Source: an uncultured Clostridia bacterium (GTDB lineage Bacteria; Bacillota; Clostridia; Christensenellales; Borkfalkiaceae). Taken from it: 64,000 bases of DNA. The notes under the pieces were generated by a model, which saw only the letters and a list, made by a program, of their open reading frames with translations, was not told the origin of the DNA and did no database searches. This document shows positions 50,703-61,790 of the stretch, piece by piece. Position numbers and translations under genes: made by a program. Position 1 is the stretch's first letter, and each line of letters starts with the position of its first letter. Where the stretch lies: positions 27,660 to 91,659 of the forward strand of contig CAKNQN010000007.1 in NCBI GenBank assembly GCA_930990665.1, read 5' to 3'.

Positions 50703-51016
50703 CATCCAAAAGTTTTGAAGTCGCGCCCATAAGCCTTGTGGCATCCCGCAGAAACAAAGTCCCATACTTCCCGGGTCCGGCAGTATACCTCGGACTCGGA
50801 AGCCCATACTCCTTATGCTCGCTTGCCCTTGCTGTTTGTGTTCGGAGTTCTGCGCCCTTTGGTTTTGGGATCTGCGCTGTATATGTCCGGAGTTCCGTAT
50901 TCCTTTGACTTTGTCATACTCTTTGCGCTTAAATTTTGTGCTCGGAATCCCGTATATGGTGAGGTTTACTGTTCTTTATTCCTTTGCGGGCGATCGCAGA
51001 GCGTAAGTGTGTGTAA

Positions 51017-51397
51017 TTAATTTTTTTTGCTCCTCGGTTTGAAGATGAGTGCAAAGAAAAAGGCAAACAGAATGGCGGCTGTCACGCCCGCGCTGGCGGC
51101 GGAGAGCGCGCCGGTCAGCGCCCCGAAAAGCCCCCTTTCCGCGCCGCGCATGGCGCCGCGGGCGAGCAGGTAACCGAATCCGCAAATGGGCACGGTGGCG
51201 CCGGCGCCCGCAAAATCCACGGCATACTGGTACAGGCCGAGCCCTTCCAGCGCGACGCCCGCCAGCATAAAGAAGACGAGGATCTTGCCGGAGGTGAGCT
51301 TGGTGAGGTTGATCACGACCTGCGCCACCGCGCAGATTCCGCCTCCCACGGCGAAGGCTTTCACGAACATCAGGAGGATATCGACGTATTTTCCCAT
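51017..51397 (-). CDS. spoVAE: Stage V sporulation protein AE
   Basis: MFVKAFAVGGGICAVAQVVINLTKLTSGKILVFFMLAGVALEGLGLYQ. Confidence 0.9.
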   Translation of the reverse strand: MGKYVDILLMFVKAFAVGGGICAVAQVVINLTKLTSGKILVFFMLAGVALEGLGLYQYAVDFAGAGATVPICGFGYLLARGAMRGAERGLFGALTGALSAASAGVTAAILFAFFFALIFKPRSKKN

Positions 51398-52419
51398 CAG
51401 TTTGTCTCCCTGTCAAAAGTGCGTCCCTGTTCGATCGCCACGGCATGGGCGATGCACGGGATGCTCTCTCCCTGCCCGGAAGATACGGTGGACAGGAGAG
51501 CGCCCGTCGCGACGAGCAGTACCTTGTTTACCTTTGAACCGCCCCGCAGCAGGTCATAGATATAAGAATTGAACACCACGGCGCTGCAACCCGCGCCGCT
51601 TCCGCCCTGAAATTCGTCTTCGTTGTCGGCGTAGATGATCTCCCCGCAGTCCGCATGGTTGGCGGAGATGTCGATGCCCTTTTCCCACAGCAGATCTTTC
51701 ACCAGGCGGCTGCCGAGCACGCCCAGATCTCCCGTCAGGATCAGATCATAGTAAGAGGGATCTCTGCCCGTGTCGATGAGGTGCTTGCGGATGGTATCAG
51801 CCGCCGCGGGCGCCATTGCGGCGCCCATGTTGTTTACGTCCGAAACGCCGTAATCGATGACCCTTCCCACCGTCCCGCAGGTGAGTGCAGGACCTTCCTC
51901 GCCCCGTGCCAGGACCGCGCTGCCCGCGCCCGTGACCGTCCATTGCGACTGCGGGGGACGGGTGTTCCCCAATTCCAGAGGGTAGCGGTATTGCCGTTCG
52001 GCGGAGGAGAAGTGGCTGCCTGTCGCGGCAACCGCCGTCTGGGCATACCCTCCGTCGAGGAGCATGCCGCCGAGCAGGAGCGCCTCGCTCATGGTCGAGC
52101 AGGCGTTATAGATGCCGAGAAAGGGCAAGCCCGTCGCGCGGGCGGTAAAACTTGCCGAGATGATCTGGTTGAGCAGATCGCCCGCGAGAAAGACGTCGGG
52201 CGGGGCGGCAAGGTTCGCCTTTTCGATGCTCTTTTGCACCGCATATAAAAACATTTTGCGCTCCGCCCGTTCGAAGGTGTCTTCCCCGAAGGTGTCGTCG
52301 TCCAGCGGAAGATCGACATATTTGCCGACGACCCCCGCACATTCTTTCGGCCCCGCCACCGTCGCCGTCGCCGCGATGCGCGGTTTCGTTCGAAAATACA
52401 CTGTGTTTCCTGTTTGCAT
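51397..52419 (-). CDS. spoVAD: Stage V sporulation protein AD (thiolase-fold)
   Basis: NACSTMSEALLLGGMLLDGG, SHFSSAERQYRYPLELGNTRPPQSQWTVTGAGS. Confidence 0.94.
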   Translation of the reverse strand: MQTGNTVYFRTKPRIAATATVAGPKECAGVVGKYVDLPLDDDTFGEDTFERAERKMFLYAVQKSIEKANLAAPPDVFLAGDLLNQIISASFTARATGLPFLGIYNACSTMSEALLLGGMLLDGGYAQTAVAATGSHFSSAERQYRYPLELGNTRPPQSQWTVTGAGSAVLARGEEGPALTCGTVGRVIDYGVSDVNNMGAAMAPAAADTIRKHLIDTGRDPSYYDLILTGDLGVLGSRLVKDLLWEKGIDISANHADCGEIIYADNEDEFQGGSGAGCSAVVFNSYIYDLLRGGSKVNKVLLVATGALLSTVSSGQGESIPCIAHAVAIEQGRTFDRETN

Positions 52420-52689
52420 GGTTTGTCCTCCGTTTCAGTTTGCCTCTCCCGCGCGTTTTTATGTGCCCCGCGGGCGGCTTGTCCGAAATGTTCGGAAAAT
52501 ATCAGGACGTATGCTTGTTTTCAGAACATTTTACTTTTATGTGGCGTTCATTCCGCGCGTGAACGGGCGCGGCGGACAGGAAGAAAAACAGCGCGGGCGC
52601 GGCTAACAGGGCGGACAAAAACGCGGCAGACGGTGCGGGCGGGATGCATCGAAAGGGTCATGCGGATGCGGAAGGCATGGACAAGCAAA

Positions 52690-52726
52690 GGCGGTCTTTT
52701 TGCGGCTGAGCCGCAAAAAGACCGCC
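52690..52726. terminator. Strong hairpin with 17-bp perfect arms
   Basis: GGCGGTCTTTTTGCGGC-tga-GCCGCAAAAAGACCGCC. Confidence 0.75.
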
Positions 52727-52888
52727 TGCGCAAAGACTGCTAGCGCAAAGGCTGCTGGCGCAAAGACTGCTGGCGCAAAGACTGTTGGCGCAAAGGCTGC
52801 TGGCGCAAAGACTGCTGGCGCAAAGACTGCTGGCGCAAAGGCTGCTGGCGCAAAGACCGCCTGCGCAGAGACCGCCTGCGAAAAAGCT
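52724..52888. repeat. Eleven tandem 15-bp units with 45-bp higher-order pattern
   Basis: GCTGGCGCAAAGACT / GCTGGCGCAAAGGCT units read directly. Confidence 0.95.
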
Positions 52889-53387
52889 ATTCTTCATTTT
52901 CCGGCAGGCGGACGCCCGCAATGTGCAGACAGCGCAGTTTTTCGAAGGAATAGGAGGAGAGGGGGCGGGCGAAGGCGTTGTAGGAGTGTGCGGCCACGAG
53001 CGGGATGCCGCCTGCACTGAAACCCGTCACGAGGCAGGTATGGTAAAAGTCTCCCGTTTCCCGTCCCAGCTGCACCACGTCACCCCGTTGCAGTCCGGCG
53101 GGCGGAACTTCTTCGGCAAATGGCCCGGCTGAAGCATTCGCGATGAGAAAGCGGTAAAGGTATTCCACTCCTGTCCAGGAGGCGGTGCGGTCGTTCGCCG
53201 TCTTGTAATACCAGCCGAAGACGGGAGTGTAGTTCATTACACCGCAGCCCGCATACAGACATTGTGAAATGAAGTTTGTGCAGTCTCCGCCCAGCGCGCC
53301 GAAATCGTAATACATCGGGTTACGCCCGAATGCCCATCTGCGCGCGTACAGCACCGCTTTCGGGCGATCGTATTCTATGACTTTCAT
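52887..53387 (-). CDS. Amidase-domain (Amidase_6-like) cysteine-hydrolase protein
   Basis: LGGDCTNFISQCLYAGC catalytic Cys motif; GDFYHTCLVTG. Confidence 0.8.
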   Translation of the reverse strand: MKVIEYDRPKAVLYARRWAFGRNPMYYDFGALGGDCTNFISQCLYAGCGVMNYTPVFGWYYKTANDRTASWTGVEYLYRFLIANASAGPFAEEVPPAGLQRGDVVQLGRETGDFYHTCLVTGFSAGGIPLVAAHSYNAFARPLSSYSFEKLRCLHIAGVRLPENEE

Positions 53388-53578
53388 ACCACCAGTATAT
53401 GCGCAAGGGGGCTTTTTGGCCCTTCGGGCACAGCGGAAAAGCGTTCAGAATCGATTTTTATAAAAATCGTATATTTTGAATAGTTTGTCGTATATTTTGC
53501 CGCGGGGAGTCGTTGACGCACCCGCGCGGATTTGTTATAATATGGCGCAGACAGCATTTATAAGAATGGAAATACGTC

Positions 53579-54700
53579 ATGGAACTTTTACAGATCCTGC
53601 CGGTGCCGCTTCTGCTCGTGATCACGATAGCGGCAAATCTGGCGGCAAATGTCACAAAAAAACAGTACGGAAGTCCCGCCTGCGGCGGAAAAGACAGCGC
53701 TTATATTTACAGCGCTGTCACGAGCGCGATCTGCGCCGTTCTCATGGTCGCGTTTGCGGGGTTCCGCATCTCCATGTCCTGGTATACCTTGGTGCTGGGG
53801 CTTCTGTACGGCGTGTGCACCATGCTTGCGACCGTGCTTCTGACCAAGGCGATGACCATAGGTCCCATGTCCTATTCGATGGTCATCAACTCTGCCTCCA
53901 CGGTCATCACGGCCCTTTCGGGCTTCTTTTTCTGGAATGAATCTCTGGGCGCTCTCAAAATCGTAGGGCTTGTACTGATGGCGGGCTGTTTTATTTTCTC
54001 CGTCAAAAAGGACGACAGCGGCAAGCGCGCGTCTCTCCTTTGGCTGGTCATCACCCTCTTTTCGGCGGTCGCAGGAGCGGGGGTCGGACTCTTGCAGAAG
54101 ATCCATCAAAGCTCGGCCTACCGTGGAGAACTGATGGGCTTTCTCGTGATCGCCTTTGCGTTTTCCTTTGTCGCCTCTATGGTCCCGTATCTGTGGCACA
54201 GGCGCGCCTCCCTCTTTTCCGGCCGCACCGCATTGGCGCAAAAGCAGGCGGCTGAGGCGGACATTCCCGCCGGCCTTTCCGCGGCGGAAAGTGATAAAAC
54301 GGTGCTATCCGTCTCTGCGGAGAATGGCGCTGTGGCATTGCCGCCCGATTCGGCTTTGACAAAGCCTGCGGAGAGCGAGGCCCTTTTGACGTCTTCCGGA
54401 GATGCGGAAAATTTGTCGGAACCTGCGGCGGAAGGGACGAAAAAGCGGCGCAAACGCTGGGGCAAAGGGGCAAAGATCGCCCTTTTGGCGGTATCGGGCG
54501 TGGCGGTCGCGCTGAATAATGTCATCAACCTTTATTTATCGGGCGTCATGCCCAGCGCCGTCTTTTTCCCGCTTGTGAACGGTATCGGACTTGTGCTCGG
54601 CATTGTGGCGGGGCTGGTGATCTTCCGCGAAAAACTGACCCCGCGCCAATGGATCGGCATCGCCTGCGGCGTGGCGGCGACGCTGCTACTCTGTCTGTAA
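53579..54700 (+). CDS. DMT-superfamily (EamA-like) transporter with central disordered insert
   Basis: Two sets of TM helices around an A/E/S-rich insert; promoter TTGACG-17-TATAAT upstream. Confidence 0.75.
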   Translation: MELLQILPVPLLLVITIAANLAANVTKKQYGSPACGGKDSAYIYSAVTSAICAVLMVAFAGFRISMSWYTLVLGLLYGVCTMLATVLLTKAMTIGPMSYSMVINSASTVITALSGFFFWNESLGALKIVGLVLMAGCFIFSVKKDDSGKRASLLWLVITLFSAVAGAGVGLLQKIHQSSAYRGELMGFLVIAFAFSFVASMVPYLWHRRASLFSGRTALAQKQAAEADIPAGLSAAESDKTVLSVSAENGAVALPPDSALTKPAESEALLTSSGDAENLSEPAAEGTKKRRKRWGKGAKIALLAVSGVAVALNNVINLYLSGVMPSAVFFPLVNGIGLVLGIVAGLVIFREKLTPRQWIGIACGVAATLLLCL

Positions 54701-54828
54701 GAAGAAAATTTGTTTTGTATCCCCGTAGAGAGAGTAATGGATGCCTTTTTAACGGCAAAAAGGCGGCGCAGAGTTGCTCGGCGATGCCGAACATCTGATC
54801 GAAATGGATTGACTTCAAAATATATACG

Positions 54829-54866
54829 GCGGGACGCAAACGACTGTTTGCGTCCCGCTTCTTTTT
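54829..54866 (+). terminator. Intrinsic terminator
   Basis: GCGGGACGCAAAC-gact-GTTTGCGTCCCGC followed by a T-rich tract. Confidence 0.8.
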
Positions 54867-54980
54867 ATGCCTGCAACTTCCGCATGCTTTTTGCCGGGCC
54901 CTTTTTCCGCGGCTGCGCCGTACCGCGCGTATCTGTGCCGTGCATAAGAAAAATTTTTTTATTTTTTTCGCATAAAACCC

Positions 54981-55009
54981 TTGACTTTCCTTAACAATAA
55001 ATATATAAT
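54981..55009 (+). promoter_or_regulatory. SigA-type promoter for hrcA operon
   Basis: TTGACT-17-TATAAT. Confidence 0.8.
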
Positions 55010-55013
55010 AAGT

Positions 55014-55040
55014 TTAGCACTTTGGATAAGAGAGTGCTAA
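55014..55040 (+). promoter_or_regulatory. CIRCE element (HrcA operator)
   Basis: TTAGCACTT-N9-GAGTGCTAA, one mismatch to consensus. Confidence 0.93.
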
Positions 55041-55088
55041 CATAGACAAAACATAAGTGCCAAAACACAGGGGAGGTGTGGCGCGGCA

Positions 55089-56138
55089 ATGAAGATGTCC
55101 GACCGGAAAAAGAAAATTTTACAGATCGTGGTGGATGAATACATCAACACGGCTGTGCCCGTGTCGAGCAAGAATATTGCCGAAAAGCATCTCACGGGTG
55201 TGAGCTCCGCCACAGTGCGCAACGAGCTGGCCTCTTTGGAGGAGCTGGGGTATCTGACGCAGTTCCACACATCGGGCGGCAGGGTTCCTTCGCCGCAGGC
55301 GTATCGGTTTTATATTGAGGAGCTGATGCAGAAGGGGAATCTTTCCGAAAAGGATCTCGATTATATCGAGAATTCTTTCCGCAACAAAGCGGGGGATGTG
55401 GAGCATCTGATCAAGGATGTTTCCAAGGTGATCAGCGATCTGACCGACTATACGTCGGTGGCGATCGGTCCGCACGACGAGGAGGAGCGCATCCGCAGCC
55501 TTGCGATGCTTCCCTGCGGGGAAGGAAAGGTCCTGCTTGTGATCGTGACGAACGTGCGCATTCTGCGGGATACTTTCATCGACGTGCCCGAAACGATGGG
55601 GGATGAGGAGCTCAGAAACGCATCACAGGTGATCTCCAAGCTCTTCGAAGGCAAGACGCTCTTGCAGGTCAAGGATGTGGAGGAGAAAGTTCTTTCCGAG
55701 TTCGGTCAGTACCGGCAGGTGATGAGCGAGGTCATCGAGGCGCTGAAAAGTTACACCCATCCGCGCGACGAGGATATCGTGCTCACGGGCGCGGAAAAGA
55801 TCTTCAACCATCCCGAATATGCGGACATTGAGAATGTGAAGAATTTTCTCACCGTCATATCCAGCAAGGATAAAATTGCCGAGATCATCGGCGACGAGGA
55901 CGATGAGATCCAGATCAACGTCAAGATCGGTTCTTCAGGCGATGCAGACGTGCCGGAAGACTGTTCGGTCGTCACCGCCACCTATTCTGCCGGAGGGAAG
56001 AACCTCGGCACCTACGGCGTGATCGGGCCCATCCGTATGGACTATACCAAAGTCATAACGGTGCTTGAAAACGTCGGGCGGGCGCTCGAAGATATCGTAG
56101 GCAGCAAAAACAAAGACAAAGAGGATGATCCGAAATGA
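55089..56138 (+). CDS. hrcA: Heat-inducible transcription repressor HrcA
   Basis: Downstream of CIRCE; ILQIVVDEYINTAVPVSSKNIAEKHLTGVSSATVRNELASLEELGYL. Confidence 0.96.
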   Translation: MKMSDRKKKILQIVVDEYINTAVPVSSKNIAEKHLTGVSSATVRNELASLEELGYLTQFHTSGGRVPSPQAYRFYIEELMQKGNLSEKDLDYIENSFRNKAGDVEHLIKDVSKVISDLTDYTSVAIGPHDEEERIRSLAMLPCGEGKVLLVIVTNVRILRDTFIDVPETMGDEELRNASQVISKLFEGKTLLQVKDVEEKVLSEFGQYRQVMSEVIEALKSYTHPRDEDIVLTGAEKIFNHPEYADIENVKNFLTVISSKDKIAEIIGDEDDEIQINVKIGSSGDADVPEDCSVVTATYSAGGKNLGTYGVIGPIRMDYTKVITVLENVGRALEDIVGSKNKDKEDDPK

Positions 56139-56701
56139 GTGAACAGCAGAAATCGCCCGAAAAGGACGAAGAAAAAGAGAAAAATTCCGCTCCGGAAGTT
56201 CCCGAAGAGGTTCCGGCAGAGGAGAAACCTCCCGAAGATAAGAAAGGCAAACACGAAAAGCTGCGCGAAGAGCTGGAAGAAGCCAGAGCTTCCGCGGCCG
56301 ATTATAAAGATAAATGGGTGCGCACGGCGGCCGAGTTTGACAACTTCCGCAAGCGCAACGAGAGCACCCGCCGAAACGCCTATCTGGACGGCAAGGCGGA
56401 TATCCTTCTGAAGATCCTGCCCGTCGGAGACAATCTCGAGCGCGCGATGCTCACCTGCGACGAACAGACGAAGAAGGGCATTGAAATGGTGCTGCGTTCC
56501 TTCCGGAAGGTGCTGGAAGACGAGGGCATTGAGGCGATCGATCCGAAAGACGAGGAATTTGATCCCGCTTTCTGCGAAGCGATCATGAGCGAGCCCGCGG
56601 CCGACGGCGTGGAACCCGGCTACGTGAAGGAAGTGTTTCAGAAAGGCTATAAGCGCGGCGACAAGGTCCTGCGCTTTGCACAGGTGAAGGTAACGACCTA
56701 A
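56135..56701 (+). CDS. grpE: Nucleotide exchange factor GrpE
   Basis: KWVRTAAEFDNFRKRNESTR, ILPVGDNLERAM; overlaps hrcA stop. Confidence 0.95.
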   Translation: MSEQQKSPEKDEEKEKNSAPEVPEEVPAEEKPPEDKKGKHEKLREELEEARASAADYKDKWVRTAAEFDNFRKRNESTRRNAYLDGKADILLKILPVGDNLERAMLTCDEQTKKGIEMVLRSFRKVLEDEGIEAIDPKDEEFDPAFCEAIMSEPAADGVEPGYVKEVFQKGYKRGDKVLRFAQVKVTT

Positions 56702-57236
56702 TTCACGAATTTTTGTGAAAAGGGTTCACAAAAATTCCGTGATTTTCAGGAAAAACCCAACGTTCGCCGACCTGCGTCGGCTCTGCGTTCGGTTTTTCCT
56801 CTGCCGCGTTATTTTAAGTGGCTCTCCATTATAGAAAACGCGGCATTCACCTTTTCCGCCAGAGGCGCTGCCGCGCAAATCGGGGGCTTTTTCCGAAAAG
56901 TGTGATTTTCGGAAACGCGAGTGATTGTTTTGGGGGGACGGGGCAACGCCCCATAATGGCAAAATAAATGTGCGCGAGGGCGGCAGGGCAGAGCCATAAA
57001 GCAATTTCGCGCCCTTTATCAGCCTAAAATCGCAAAATTATGCGAACAGCAAAATTTGTCAAGTATAACTGCCAAAAAAGAATATGGCAGGAATCGATAA
57101 AAACCGCCAAAACGGGAGTTATAATAAATTTGACGGGAAACGGTCAGAACGCGGAGCGTTCGGAACGGTTCACGGAAAATTTATTATAAACCATTATAAC
57201 TCCCTCGGCAAAAAATTTTTCACGAAATTTCGTGAA
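56702..57236. other. Noncoding element rich in inverted repeats splitting grpE from dnaK
   Basis: At least six independent inverted repeats (56702-56742, 56749-56799, 56803-56844, 56890-56915, 57114-57204, 57219-57236). Confidence 0.6.
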
Positions 57237-57316
57237 CACTAAAATCGTTGTTATCGGCGAAAGCCGTAAACAAAATAAAAAAATTCGGTAATATCTTTTA
57301 CCTGAAAAAGGAGTGA

Positions 57317-59119
<1,803 letters not shown>

Positions 59120-59129
59120 AACAAGATTA

Positions 59130-59159
59130 TTGCAGCCGGGCGCTTGCGCCCGGCTGCAA
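59130..59159 (+). terminator. Hairpin after dnaK with 14-bp arms and no U-tract
   Basis: TTGCAGCCGGGCGC-tt-GCGCCCGGCTGCAA. Confidence 0.6.
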
Positions 59160-59403
59160 AAGGGGAAAAGGTCTCCGCGGTTCCGCCCTTTCGGGCGGGC
59201 CGCCGGGTCCCGCTTTCCGCTGCGGCCGTATCCGGAAGCCGAAGTTTCGGGCGAAAGGGGAGTACGGCACAAAAAAAGAATATACGTACCCTTAAAACGG
59301 GTGCAGGGAACGGCTGTACATACTTTGACGGCAATTCCCTTTCAGTCACGGAAAATCGTTTTAACGGCTTAAAACGATTTTTGTGGATTTTACAGGGTTT
59401 CTT

Positions 59404-60564
59404 ATGGCAGATAAAAATTATTACGAAATATTGGGCGTAGACCGCAAGGCGACGGACGACGAGATCAAGTCGGCTTACCGCAAACTGGTCAAACAGTACC
59501 ACCCCGATCTTCACCCGAACGACCCGAATGCGGCGGCCAAGTTCAAAGAGGTAAACGAGGCGCACGAGGTTCTTTCCGACCCGCAGAAGCGCCAGCAGTA
59601 CGATTTTGAGCTCGACCATCCCGGCATGCGCGGCGGAGCGGGCGGCTTTGGCGGCGGCGGAAGCGGCGGGTTTTCCGGCTTTTCCGGATTTTCCGGTTTC
59701 GGCGATATTTTCAGTGAATTTTTCTCGGGCTTTGGCGGCGGTTCGACCGCCCGCGCGACGGAGGCACAGGGCGAAGACATCACCCGCGAGGTGGTGCTTT
59801 CCTTCCTCGATGCGGCCAAAGGCTGCACCAAAGAGGTGCGCTATACCCGCAACGAGCCGTGCGCTACCTGCAAAGGCACGGGCGCAAAGAACGGCACCGC
59901 CTACAAGACGTGCGATAAATGCGGCGGCACGGGCCAGGTGCGCTATCGTCAGGATACCATTCTCGGCACGACGATCCGCACGGCAGCCTGCCCCGAATGC
60001 GGCGGCACGGGCAAAAAGATCACCGATGCCTGTCCCGATTGCAAGGGCAAAGGGTATGTGCGTCGGGAAACGGTCGTCACCCTCAACGTCCCTGCGGGTG
60101 CAGACACGAACAGCTATATCCGCAAGAAGGGGTACGGCCAGGCGTCTGCGCACGGCGGCGCGCCGGGCGATCTGATCGTCGTCTTCCGCGTGGAGCCGCA
60201 TAAAATCTTCAAGCGCAAGGATAAAGACCTCTATGTCGAACTCCCCGTCTCCTTCAAGACGGCGGCGCTCGGCGGCAAAGTGCTCGTTCCCGGCATCGAC
60301 GAAACTTTCGAATACCTCGTTCCCGAAGGCACGCAGAGCGGTACCGTCTTCTGCGTTCGCGGCAAAGGCATCAAGACGCGCACAGGCACGGGCAATATGT
60401 ACATCACCGTGCGCATCGACGTTCCCGCCAAACTCACTTCTGCGCAGAAAGCTGCGCTCGAACAGTTCGATGCGGCCACCGATATGCGCCAGACGGCGAA
60501 GATGCGCGAATATCGCAGCAACGTACAGTCCCTTTACGGCGTGGATCCTTACGATAAAAAATAA
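59404..60564 (+). CDS. dnaJ: Molecular chaperone DnaJ
   Basis: J domain with HPD (YHPDLHPNDPNA), four CxxCxGxG zinc repeats. Confidence 0.96.
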   Translation: MADKNYYEILGVDRKATDDEIKSAYRKLVKQYHPDLHPNDPNAAAKFKEVNEAHEVLSDPQKRQQYDFELDHPGMRGGAGGFGGGGSGGFSGFSGFSGFGDIFSEFFSGFGGGSTARATEAQGEDITREVVLSFLDAAKGCTKEVRYTRNEPCATCKGTGAKNGTAYKTCDKCGGTGQVRYRQDTILGTTIRTAACPECGGTGKKITDACPDCKGKGYVRRETVVTLNVPAGADTNSYIRKKGYGQASAHGGAPGDLIVVFRVEPHKIFKRKDKDLYVELPVSFKTAALGGKVLVPGIDETFEYLVPEGTQSGTVFCVRGKGIKTRTGTGNMYITVRIDVPAKLTSAQKAALEQFDAATDMRQTAKMREYRSNVQSLYGVDPYDKK

Positions 60565-60616
60565 ATACCGGTTTCTGCGGCATCGCCTTTCGGCGGCGCC
60601 GTATAAAACAGACAGG

Positions 60617-60655
60617 CGGCCCTGCGAATTACTTCGCAGGGTCGCCGTTTTTTCG
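60617..60655 (+). terminator. Intrinsic terminator
   Basis: GGCGGCCCTGCGAA-ttac-TTCGCAGGGTCGCCGTTTTTT. Confidence 0.85.
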
Positions 60656-60796
60656 GCTTGCTTCGCAAAGTACAATTTCCGCAGATAAAACCGACGGAAA
60701 TAACCCTTTATACGATCGCGTATGTAGATATGTTATATATTTAACAATCGTAATATTTATATGTATAATTTTAAGAAAACAATGTGAGGGAAACAG

Positions 60797-61636
60797 ATGG
60801 CGGATTATGACGTCTACGACGGGGATACCTATATCGGTACGATCAGTATAAGCGAAGGCGGCGGGAGACCGCTTTGTTTTGATGAAAAGGAGAAGATCGC
60901 GCTTCCGTTCAGGATTCTGAGCTTGCTCTTCATGGCCGCGCTTGCCATTGTTTTAGCGGTGATGTGCTATCTGGTCTATTACAAAAATTCCGATCTTGTG
61001 CCGGCGGTCATCGGATCTCTTCCCGTGCTCATAGCGATCGTCTGCACGCTTTGTTTGTTGGGGTATTCTGTTTATGTTTTGGTTTTGCGCTGGCGCGTTG
61101 TCCGTCAGATGCAAAAGGATTATTCGCAGTCGGAGGAATGGGCCGGAAAGCAGAAGATCGGATATTACAATCAGATTGCTTCCGATCAACTGGATAAATT
61201 GCGCAAATATTACGGAGGCCGTCTGCGCGATTCTATTCTGAAGATCAACCGTACCATGCGGCATCTCCTGATCGTTTGCCTGTGTTTTGCCATCGTGATC
61301 GGAAATGTGCCCTCCGTTCGGGAACAGATTCTTCAGTATTATCTCGCATTGATCGGCCCGCTTTTTGCCTATTGCTATCTGTTGGGTATTTTTGAGTATG
61401 CAATTCTGTATAAACGAGGCGCTCTGCGTGAGCGCGCATGGCTCAGTTTTCTCATATCCTTTGTCGGAGGCCCGGTTGCCGCCTGTATCGTCATGCTTCT
61501 GGTATACTTGGTGCAGCTGCCGTTTTATACGGAAGGGGCGTGGTATTTCACCTTTGAAGGCATCGAAGTGTATGTGATCTTGCTGTGCATACTGATCTTT
61601 TTTGAGGTCGGTATGCGGCGGTATCGGAACGGATGA
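60797..61636 (+). CDS. Hypothetical membrane protein
   Basis: 279 aa with several TM segments; own RBS; no recognised family. Confidence 0.65.
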   Translation: MADYDVYDGDTYIGTISISEGGGRPLCFDEKEKIALPFRILSLLFMAALAIVLAVMCYLVYYKNSDLVPAVIGSLPVLIAIVCTLCLLGYSVYVLVLRWRVVRQMQKDYSQSEEWAGKQKIGYYNQIASDQLDKLRKYYGGRLRDSILKINRTMRHLLIVCLCFAIVIGNVPSVREQILQYYLALIGPLFAYCYLLGIFEYAILYKRGALRERAWLSFLISFVGGPVAACIVMLLVYLVQLPFYTEGAWYFTFEGIEVYVILLCILIFFEVGMRRYRNG

Positions 61637-61657
61637 ATGAAAAGTAATTTTACGGCG

Positions 61658-61691
61658 GGGGCGCCCTGCGGAATTTTCCGCAGGGCGCCCC
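61658..61691. terminator. Long GC-rich hairpin between convergent genes
   Basis: GGGGCGCCCTGCGGAA-tt-TTCCGCAGGGCGCCCC. Confidence 0.75.
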
Positions 61692-61790
61692 TCGGTATAT
61701 AAAACAGATTTTATTTGTCGCATAACAAAGGCTGGCACGGTTCGGGCCGATGTGAACGCTGATCACTGAATGTGTTTGCGAATTTTGCGG

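Noticed and set aside
48417-50807. 796-aa minus-strand ORF antisense to feoB
   Set aside because: Shadow ORF rich in Asp/His/Arg; FeoB on the plus strand is certain.
52724-52888. Tandem array considered as a CRISPR
   Set aside because: 15-bp units are contiguous with no unique spacers and there are no cas genes.
52700-53020. Plus-strand ORF encoding AKTAG pentapeptide repeats
   Set aside because: Open only because the 15-bp array is a multiple of three; overlaps the amidase gene; no RBS evident.
56726-57004. 92-aa minus-strand ORF in the grpE-dnaK gap
   Set aside because: No RBS, composition driven by hairpin sequences; more likely a spurious ORF over a noncoding element.
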